From assembly GCA_023819365.1 (NCBI GenBank), contig JAMWBP010000045.1, positions 1 to 5,998 on the forward strand: a stretch of 5,998 nucleotides of DNA, read 5' to 3'. This stretch comes from Candidatus Omnitrophota bacterium. Lineage in GTDB: Bacteria; Ratteibacteria; UBA8468; B48-G9; JAFGKM01. A program made the translations under genes and the position numbers. This document shows positions 1-5,465 of the stretch, in pieces (the stretch's first letter is position 1; every line of letters begins with the position of its first letter). The notes beneath the pieces were generated by a model. That model was not told the DNA's origin. It saw only the letters and a program-made list of their open reading frames with translations, and searched no databases.

Positions 1-441
1 CCTCCTATCTGTTATCTTTTTTGAAATAGCCCTTATATTTGAATCTGGTATAAGTATAATAAATCTTCCTGGCAGAGATATTTTTGTAGTAAGTTTCATT
101 CCTTTTTCTCCTGTCCCCGGTCTTGTAACCTGGACAATAATATCTTCTCCTGCCCTGTAAGGTTTCTTCATACTTTCTAATGTATCCTCCTCAACTTCAT
201 ATGACTGGTAGATAGTATCTTCTTTTTCAAAAGGAAGAAAACCATTTTTTAACTCTCCAATATTGACAAAGGCAGCATTTAATCCAGAAATGACATTTTC
301 AACCTTACCTTTGTAAATATTACCAACAGACAGCATATCAGGCCTATTTACAAAAAGATATTCAACATAATCATCCCTCATAATTACTATACGAGTGAGG
401 AAACTTTCGTGATTGATAAGCAATCTAAGTTTTCCCTTCAT
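1..441 (-). CDS. rng: Ribonuclease E/G family protein, N-terminal part (3' end lies outside the window)
   Basis: Only the first 147 codons are present; the frame stays open to the window edge. I translated it by hand from the ATG at 441-439. After a short beta-strand start (MKGKLRLLIN, like the opening of RNase E/G) comes the S1-type RNA-binding domain, residues about 38-125. It carries GNIYKGKVENV (40-50), NAAFVNIG (55-62) and GFLPF (67-71), an acidic loop (about 72-97), then KGMKLTTKISLPGR (113-126) and an ILIP strand, the signature leading into the RNase H-like segment. RNase E/G enzymes are single-strand-specific, Mg-dependent endonucleases for rRNA maturation and mRNA decay. The catalytic aspartates and the zinc-link cysteines would lie beyond position 1, so RNase G cannot be told from a short RNase E. 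The gene follows the DUF2344 gene by 7 nt, and its Shine-Dalgarno site overlaps that gene's stop codon. Confidence 0.9.
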   Translation of the reverse strand, partial: MKGKLRLLINHESFLTRIVIMRDDYVEYLFVNRPDMLSVGNIYKGKVENVISGLNAAFVNIGELKNGFLPFEKEDTIYQSYEVEEDTLESMKKPYRAGEDIIVQVTRPGTGEKGMKLTTKISLPGRFIILIPDSNIRAISKKITDRR

Positions 442-450
442 ACCACCTCT
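442..450 (-). promoter_or_regulatory. Shine-Dalgarno site of the RNase E/G gene, overlapping the upstream stop codon
   Basis: On the minus strand the stretch reads AGAGGTGGT and abuts the ATG at 441-439. The TAG stop of the DUF2344 gene (451-449) shares its last two bases with this site. The purine core sits only 2-3 nt from the ATG, closer than usual, but no in-frame ATG, GTG or TTG just upstream offers a better start, and MKGKLRLLIN matches the family's N-terminus. The arrangement suggests terminating ribosomes re-initiate here. Confidence 0.65.
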
Positions 451-1000
451 ATATCTTTTGCTGCGAATCTTCACTCAATACACATATTTCTCTCACGATA
501 TTCCCTATTTTGTGCTCAAGAAATAATTTTGTTAACTCTCTATGACTGAAATTATTTATTTTTATCTCCAATACAACCTTCCCTTCTTTATGCTCAACTA
601 TTTTTCCTATTTTTCTAATATCTTCAATATTTTCCCCTTTTGTTAATTCAATCGTATACTTTGCGAAAGTTTCTATCTTATGTATAGAAGGTGCTTCTAT
701 CTTCACCCAGCAACATGAAATAAAGCTTATACCATCAGGAAGAATCTCTCTACTTCTCTCTAAAAATAAATTTATATCTATCTTATTTATCAGGAATATA
801 TCAAAACACTCATTAATCCCTGCAATTCCTATGGGTAAAGGGTGCCCAAAACTCATCTTGGGATGTGGGCTGAACCCTTCTGTAAATTTTAATGGTAGTT
901 CCATCTTTCTTAATATCCGTTCTATAACTCTCTGAAAATTTCTTTCAGATATAAACCGGGCTATGCCTTCTTTTCTATAGAAAATCCTCAATCGGTACAT
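449..1000 (-). CDS. DUF2344 / TIGR03936 family protein (radical SAM-linked protein)
   Basis: The 183-residue product has the hallmark N-terminus of the DUF2344 (TIGR03936) family: YRLRIFYRKEG (2-12), ARFIS (14-18), then a helix ending in the LPLKFTEGFSPHPKMSFGHP core with PLPIG just after it (about 35-58). The remainder is a less conserved alpha/beta segment, with no signal peptide or membrane helix. Length is close to that of stand-alone family members. In many bacteria these proteins are fused to, or directly follow, a B12-binding radical SAM protein (TIGR03960) and precede rng; their biochemical role is not established. Here the rng neighbour is present, but the gene just upstream is a solute-binding protein, not a radical SAM protein. 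The usual S-H-L-D motif after RFI reads S-E-R-N (18-21), so a commonly conserved His is absent. The ATG has a good GAGGA-type site 10 nt upstream. The family call is firm and the function unknown. Confidence 0.88.
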   Translation of the reverse strand: MYRLRIFYRKEGIARFISERNFQRVIERILRKMELPLKFTEGFSPHPKMSFGHPLPIGIAGINECFDIFLINKIDINLFLERSREILPDGISFISCCWVKIEAPSIHKIETFAKYTIELTKGENIEDIRKIGKIVEHKEGKVVLEIKINNFSHRELTKLFLEHKIGNIVREICVLSEDSQQKI

Positions 1001-1010
1001 AAAAATTTGC

Positions 1011-1017
1011 TTCCTCT
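1011..1017 (-). promoter_or_regulatory. Shine-Dalgarno site of the DUF2344 gene
   Basis: The minus strand reads AGAGGAA, 10 nt before the ATG at 1000-998. It overlaps the TAG stop (1018-1016) of the binding-protein gene, so the two are probably translationally coupled. It supports the chosen start, which also gives the expected family N-terminus. Confidence 0.7.
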
Positions 1018-2695
1018 ATTTATTAGTTCTTATTTTTATTTCTTCTATGTTATGCAAAACCCCACCATATACACTGGGTTTAAGATTTTCAAACTTGTTT
1101 CTCACTGCTGTCATTACTACGGGACTTGCAGTATATATCAATGGTAGTTCTTCAGAGACAATCTCCTGCCACCTATCGTACAATTTCTTTCTCTTTACAG
1201 GATTTAACTCCTTAGCACCCTCTTCAAATATAGTATCAATCATCCTTTCCCATTCAGCTATATTATTTTCATCCGGTTCTAAATTCCAGAGATGTAACTG
1301 CCCTTTTGTATGCCAGACATTTTTACCTCCATGTGGCTCTATACCACCTGTAAGTCCTATTATAACTGCCTCCCAGTCCTTTGTAACGCTAATTTTTGTT
1401 ACAAGTGTATTAAATTCAACAGGAAGTAGATTAACCTTCATCCCTAATTTTTTCAGGTCATCCTGTATAATACTGGCAATCTGTATCCTTTCAAAGTTAT
1501 TACTGTTTGTGAGAATTGTAAATTCCACAGGGTTGTTATCTTTATCAAAGAGAACTCCATTTACCCTGTGAAACCCTTCTTTTTTTAATATCTCTTCAGC
1601 CATGTTTAAATTATATGGATACTTGTTCACAAAAGGATTATAGAAAAATCCACAGGAGATGTTAAGAGGACCTTCCTGAAGTGTTGCAAATCCACCATAC
1701 ACATTCTTTATTATATTCTCTTTATCAATGGCATATGCAATTGCCTTCCGGAAGTTTCTGTTTCTAAACCATCTTTTTTTGTAATCCTGTAAAGGTGATT
1801 TTATGTTTTGATTTAATGTAATGAATTCTGAACCGAGTGATGGACCGAGTTTATATATTGTAAAGTTTAATTTTTCTTGCAATGGTTCCAGCAAAGGATA
1901 GTCCTGTCCCCTTACTGGAACTATATCTATCTCTCCTGTTTTAAATTTCAGTAAAGACATATTTGCATCAGAAATTATAAGAAAAACAATTCTGTGGAGA
2001 TATGGAAGACGTTGACCCTTACTGTCTTTTTTCCAATAATAAGGATTTTTTTCAAGTATTACCCATTCAGCAGGTCTATATTCTTTTATTTTGAAAGGAC
2101 CTGTACCAACAATATTATCTGGCTTTTCATTCACTCCCCACCAACTGGTAAATATTCCCTTTTCAAGAAAATGAGATACTTTGTGAGCGGGTAGGATTTC
2201 CTGACTCATAAGTTGAAGGAATGGAGCAAACTTTTCTGGGAGTATAAACTCTACTGTATATCTATCAATCTTTCTAACCTGGAAATGTTTACCATCAATG
2301 CTGAGGACATCTTTACTGCTTGTAGGAATATTTGAATTGTAGATAAGATTTTTATATGTAAAGACAACATCATCTGCTGTAAAATTATACCCGTCATTCC
2401 ATTTTACATCCTCCCGCAAAAAAAACTTCCACACCTTCCCGGTACTGTCCACCTCCCATCTTTTCGCAAGTGAAGGTTTAATTTCATGGGTAACGCCATC
2501 AATAGATATAAGTCCTTCAAATATAAACTGTGTTATAGTAGTTGTACTTGTTTCTTTGGCTATAATGGGATTAAATGACTTGGGGTCCGAAGATGTGGAA
2601 AGTACAATGGTATTTTCGGATTCTCTTTTAATATGGGATGTGTGACATCCTGCGAAAACAATAGCAAGAAGAAGTAATGCTATATTATTTTTCAT
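1016..2695 (-). CDS. Peptide-type ABC transporter substrate-binding lipoprotein (SBP family 5)
   Basis: A 559-residue extracytoplasmic solute-binding protein of the DppA/OppA (SBP_bac_5) family. Residues 1-17 form a lipoprotein signal: two Asn and a Lys, a hydrophobic run, then F-A-G-C with Cys17 as the predicted lipidated residue. The mature part carries the family landmarks: STSSDPKSFNP (about 33-43), DVKWNDGYNFTADDVVFTY (96-114), GTGPFKIKEY (197-206) with NPYYWK (217-222), FKTGEIDIVP (251-260), the helix R-K-A-I-A-Y-A-I-D, and a C-terminal P-L-I-Y-T strand. Length is normal (about 500-600). Family members bind peptides, nickel, sugars or other solutes and hand them to an ABC permease; the ligand cannot be read from sequence. 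No permease or ATPase gene is in the window. The ATG overlaps the kinase stop by one base (TAATG) and has only a weak purine stretch upstream, so translation probably depends on the kinase reading frame. Family very likely, substrate unknown. Confidence 0.93.
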   Translation of the reverse strand: MKNNIALLLLAIVFAGCHTSHIKRESENTIVLSTSSDPKSFNPIIAKETSTTTITQFIFEGLISIDGVTHEIKPSLAKRWEVDSTGKVWKFFLREDVKWNDGYNFTADDVVFTYKNLIYNSNIPTSSKDVLSIDGKHFQVRKIDRYTVEFILPEKFAPFLQLMSQEILPAHKVSHFLEKGIFTSWWGVNEKPDNIVGTGPFKIKEYRPAEWVILEKNPYYWKKDSKGQRLPYLHRIVFLIISDANMSLLKFKTGEIDIVPVRGQDYPLLEPLQEKLNFTIYKLGPSLGSEFITLNQNIKSPLQDYKKRWFRNRNFRKAIAYAIDKENIIKNVYGGFATLQEGPLNISCGFFYNPFVNKYPYNLNMAEEILKKEGFHRVNGVLFDKDNNPVEFTILTNSNNFERIQIASIIQDDLKKLGMKVNLLPVEFNTLVTKISVTKDWEAVIIGLTGGIEPHGGKNVWHTKGQLHLWNLEPDENNIAEWERMIDTIFEEGAKELNPVKRKKLYDRWQEIVSEELPLIYTASPVVMTAVRNKFENLKPSVYGGVLHNIEEIKIRTNK

Positions 2696-2697
2696 TA
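2693..2697 (-). promoter_or_regulatory. TAATG stop/start overlap joining kinase and binding-protein genes
   Basis: On the minus strand TAA (2697-2695) ends the kinase and ATG (2695-2693) starts the lipoprotein, sharing one A. The preceding bases (AAGAAAATTTTTA) give only a poor Shine-Dalgarno match. Termination-reinitiation is therefore the likely mode of starting the lipoprotein, tying its yield to that of the kinase. Confidence 0.6.
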
Positions 2698-3570
2698 TAA
2701 AAATTTTCTTAATTCAAAAAGCAGTTCATCCATTGACTGATATCTTAAAAAAGGTTCCTGTCTTGTCGCTCTTTTTATAATCTCCTTTAATTCCTCAGGC
2801 ACATTTAAATCTTCACACAGAACTGCCTGTCTACCTGTGTTTTTTCTATAACTCCTGATGTCTATCCTTCTGAAATAGTCCTCCTGGTTTTTTTCTGGTT
2901 CATCAGGAACTTCAACTTTCGCTGTAATCACCTCGTCAATGGTAACACCAAAACTGTATATATCAGAATAAAAATTTGCATTCCCCTGTGCCTGTTCAGG
3001 AGACACATAAGATATGGTTCCATATTTCGTAACAGTCCCTCCTTTGGGAAATATATCCTTCTGCCATAACCGTCCAGGAAGTTTTGCTATTCCAAAGTCA
3101 GTGATTTTAACAACAGAAAGGTCTTCTGATACAAGGATATTGTCTGGTTTTACATCTTTATGAACAATATTATTTTTATGAATATGGGCAAGGCCCTGCC
3201 CTGCTTCACAGAGTATTTTAATAAGAACATTAAGTGGTATCTTATTTCTCTGGTAAAGCATCTCCTTCAGGTTTTTCCCATTTACATACTCCATAATTAT
3301 CGCATACTGGTTACGATACCTTCCAAAATTATAAACCTTTACTATATTAGGATGGTTCAGTCCTATTGCTATCTCTGCTTCCCTCTCAAACTGATTTATA
3401 AGTTTTGCGCGCTCACGAAAATTCCCTTTCAGATATAGTATCTTTATCGCTACTGTATCACCATATACTGGTCTGGCAAGGGCATAGTGAGCCCTATAAA
3501 TCTTGGTGTACATACCACCACCTATCACTTCCTCTAATTTATAACCACCGAAATCCTGTTTTCTCTTCAT
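2695..3570 (-). CDS. Hanks-type (PknB-like) serine/threonine protein kinase, soluble, kinase domain only
   Basis: The 291-residue protein is essentially one bacterial eukaryotic-like kinase domain. Visible elements are the P-loop IGGGMYTKIY (16-25), ATP-anchoring Lys43 in VAIKIL, alpha-C Glu64 in EREAEIA followed by LNHPNIV, hinge IMEYVNGKNL (92-101), catalytic loop HKDVKPDN (137-144) with Asp139, Lys141 and Asn144, DFG (158-160), an activation segment with Thr179, Thr181 and Thr185, the SPEQ version of APE (190-193), alpha-F Asp203 in YSDIYSFGV, and Arg276 in alpha-I. All catalytic residues are present, so it should be active on Ser/Thr. Departures: the third P-loop glycine is Thr22, and the residue before Asp139 is Lys instead of Arg. 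There is no membrane helix, PASTA, TPR or other sensor domain. It lies 56 nt after a phosphatase gene and overlaps the lipoprotein gene. No alternative in-frame start lies between the ATG and an upstream stop; the ribosome site is weak. Substrate unknown. Confidence 0.94.
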   Translation of the reverse strand: MKRKQDFGGYKLEEVIGGGMYTKIYRAHYALARPVYGDTVAIKILYLKGNFRERAKLINQFEREAEIAIGLNHPNIVKVYNFGRYRNQYAIIMEYVNGKNLKEMLYQRNKIPLNVLIKILCEAGQGLAHIHKNNIVHKDVKPDNILVSEDLSVVKITDFGIAKLPGRLWQKDIFPKGGTVTKYGTISYVSPEQAQGNANFYSDIYSFGVTIDEVITAKVEVPDEPEKNQEDYFRRIDIRSYRKNTGRQAVLCEDLNVPEELKEIIKRATRQEPFLRYQSMDELLFELRKFL

Positions 3571-3626
3571 ATCTTGTTTTTCTTTATTTTTGCCTTTAAA
3601 ACCCTCTAACCTTCAAATGGTCATTG

Positions 3627-4364
3627 CTATAATTCAATATCATCAGCATCCAGAGAAATTATCTCAATATCATCTATACTTCTAACTTCTTTTTTTAAAT
3701 CAAGTATGGCTATCTTTCTAGAACTGTAATTAGAAGATGTGAACAATGTCAGACATCTATTATCAAACATTCTTTCAGGAGCAAGAGGGTCATGTCCACG
3801 GATAAGTACATTTTTTCCAAGACGCTCCATTACTTTTAAAAAATAATCCCTACCAAATTTTGGTCTTCCGAGAAAGTTTCCAAGAGACACTCCAGGTTTG
3901 TCCCTGAAATCACCCCATATTATCCTTATCCAGTTTTCATCTCCCAGCTGTATTGCATCTATATCTCCTATTTTTTCTATATCAGGGAGAGCACCATGCA
4001 GTGCCAGAAAACCATTTCCTGAGACAGCAAGTGGAAGTTTTGAAAACACACTTCTATAATATTCATACTCTTCCTTTGAAAGAGCATCCCAGAAATCTGA
4101 AGGGCTGCATTCCCTTATAAAAAACATCTCATGGTTGCCTGCAAGCATTATAAGATTTGGATGTTTTTGACGCATTTCAATCAAAAAATCTATATTCTTT
4201 CTTGAATCTTCTCCCCTGTCTACATAATCACCAAGCATAACAATGTAATGTCTTTTTTTGTTGATAAATCCATTTATTATCATCCTTGCAGTTTTATAAT
4301 CTCCATGTGTATCACCTAAAAATACCACCTTACCTTCTTCAGGAAGTTCTATTATTTTTTCCAT
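3627..4364 (-). CDS. PPP-family metallophosphatase (putative Ser/Thr protein phosphatase)
   Basis: The 245-residue protein shows the PPP (PP1/PP2A/calcineurin-like) motif set in order: GDTHG (17-21), GDYVDRG (45-51), GNHE (77-80), LHGALP (122-127), IIWGDFRD (148-155, in place of the usual LLWSDP), RGH (189-191) and LFTSSNYSS (207-215, in place of IFSAPNYC). By family analogy Asp18, His20, Asp46, Asn78, His123 and His191 bind two metals, His79 is the general acid and Arg50 contacts phosphate. It is a bare catalytic domain with an acidic C-terminal tail and no signal or membrane segment, so cytoplasmic. The late motifs argue for a protein phosphatase over an ApaH/PrpE-type diadenosine-tetraphosphatase, but that alternative is not excluded. 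It starts 7 nt after secG, with little Shine-Dalgarno sequence, and is followed by the kinase, which suggests it reverses that kinase's phosphorylations (inference). Confidence 0.87.
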   Translation of the reverse strand: MEKIIELPEEGKVVFLGDTHGDYKTARMIINGFINKKRHYIVMLGDYVDRGEDSRKNIDFLIEMRQKHPNLIMLAGNHEMFFIRECSPSDFWDALSKEEYEYYRSVFSKLPLAVSGNGFLALHGALPDIEKIGDIDAIQLGDENWIRIIWGDFRDKPGVSLGNFLGRPKFGRDYFLKVMERLGKNVLIRGHDPLAPERMFDNRCLTLFTSSNYSSRKIAILDLKKEVRSIDDIEIISLDADDIEL

Positions 4365-4371
4365 AAAAAAC

Positions 4372-4683
4372 TTAATTTTCTGGAATTTCAGGTGCTACAG
4401 GGGGAATGAGTGGTCGCTCCTTCTGTATCTCTTGCTGTAGGATACTTTTTGTAGTCAATTTCCCCGGCAAAGTAGCAAGCAGAATGGAGTTGATTATAAA
4501 TATGATTGCAAGTATAGATGTTATTCTATTTAATATGACAGATGTCTCTGCACCAAAGACAGTTTCCATCCCACCGCCCCCAAATATATTTGAAAGAGAT
4601 GCGCCTTTTCCTGACTGTAATAAAACCACTCCTATAAGAAGTAATGAAACAATAAGATGAAAAATCAACAATACAAGATACAT
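4372..4683 (-). CDS. secG: Preprotein translocase subunit SecG
   Basis: SecG is the small non-essential subunit of the SecYEG channel that helps SecA-driven export across the inner membrane. The 103-residue product has the family layout: a first membrane helix (about 3-22), the conserved LLQSGKGASLSNIFGGGG loop (21-38) and VFGAE (42-46), then a second helix (about 52-72) starting near LNRIT. The C-terminal tail (74-103) is charged and then proline-rich (PLIPPVAPEIPEN), variable in the family. Length is typical (about 75-120). The ATG is preceded after 4 nt by a purine run containing AAGGGGG (4694-4688), and the gene follows tpiA by 18 nt, an order known from several bacterial groups. Its place upstream of a lipoprotein gene is compatible with, but does not prove, a functional link. 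Confidence 0.95.
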   Translation of the reverse strand: MYLVLLIFHLIVSLLLIGVVLLQSGKGASLSNIFGGGGMETVFGAETSVILNRITSILAIIFIINSILLATLPGKLTTKSILQQEIQKERPLIPPVAPEIPEN

Positions 4684-4701
4684 CTTTCCCCCTTTAATTT
4701 A

Positions 4702-5451
4702 TTACTTTTTATAATCTATTATCCTCAAAAATGACTCTAACTTCAAACTGGCTCCTCCTACAAGAACACCATCAATATCCTTCTGGGCCATTAAAGAATC
4801 TATATTTTCAGGTTTAACACTTCCACCATAAAGTATCAATATCTTCTCTGCGAAATCTTTTCCAAATAACTTTTCAATCAATCCCCTTATAAAAGAATGA
4901 ACCTCTTCTGCCTGCTCTGGAGTTGCATTCTTACCTGTCCCTATAGCCCATACTGGCTCATAGGCAATAACAACACCTGCTGTGTCTTTAATACCTTCAA
5001 GGCATTTTTCAATCTGCCTTTCAATCACATTAAAAGTATTACCTTTCTCTCTCTCTTCCAGTTTTTCGCCCACGCAAAGAATGGCTGTAATTCCTGATGA
5101 AATTATCTTTTTAACCTTTTTATTTACTATCTCATCTGTCTCCATAAATATATTTCTTCTCTCTGAATGACCACAGATGATATAAGAAACCCCTGTATCT
5201 TTTAACATACGCGTTGATATTTCTCCAGTGAATGCACCTTCTTCTTCAAAAAAAACATTCTGTGCTCCCAATTTTATAGGAGTGCCTTTCAATATATCAG
5301 AAACAGGGACCAATGATGTAAAGGGAGGACATATAAGAATATCTCTATCACTGTACACTTTTACACTATCTTTCAATACCTTAACAAATTCAATGGATTC
5401 CCTTGGTGTTTTATACATCTTCCAGTTTCCTGCGACTAAACTCTTTCTCAT
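4702..5451 (-). CDS. tpiA: Triosephosphate isomerase
   Basis: Interconverts dihydroxyacetone phosphate and glyceraldehyde 3-phosphate in the cytoplasm (glycolysis and gluconeogenesis). The 249-residue product is full length for the (beta/alpha)8 family. All catalytic elements are visible: AGNWKM (7-12) with Asn9 and Lys11, GAQN (62-65), GHSERR (94-99) with electrophile His95, AYEPVWAIGTG (163-173) with base Glu165 and the start of the flexible loop 6, YGGSVKPEN (208-216), and the phosphate-binding GVLVGGASL (228-236). Nothing is missing or unusual. The start is supported by the family N-terminus (MRKSLVAGNWKM) and by AGAGGG (5464-5459) 7 nt before the ATG. It follows pgk by 14 nt, a common glycolytic pairing. 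Confidence 0.98.
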   Translation of the reverse strand: MRKSLVAGNWKMYKTPRESIEFVKVLKDSVKVYSDRDILICPPFTSLVPVSDILKGTPIKLGAQNVFFEEEGAFTGEISTRMLKDTGVSYIICGHSERRNIFMETDEIVNKKVKKIISSGITAILCVGEKLEEREKGNTFNVIERQIEKCLEGIKDTAGVVIAYEPVWAIGTGKNATPEQAEEVHSFIRGLIEKLFGKDFAEKILILYGGSVKPENIDSLMAQKDIDGVLVGGASLKLESFLRIIDYKK

Positions 5452-5465
5452 TTTCTTACCCTCTC

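Noticed and set aside
1047..1571. Plus-strand open frame of 174 codons
   Set aside because: It lies wholly antisense to the well-supported binding-protein gene, has no recognisable motif and a low-complexity Ser/Leu/Ile composition typical of a mirror frame.
3600..3626. Possible terminator hairpin between phosphatase and kinase genes
   Set aside because: Only about 3 bp of inverted pairing (ACC...GGT) can be formed, with no U-tract after it.
3571..3680. Possible internal promoter before the kinase (TTGAGA with a downstream TGATAT/GATATT-like element on the minus strand)
   Set aside because: Spacing of about 19 nt and poor -10 agreement in AT-rich coding sequence; matches of this quality are expected by chance.
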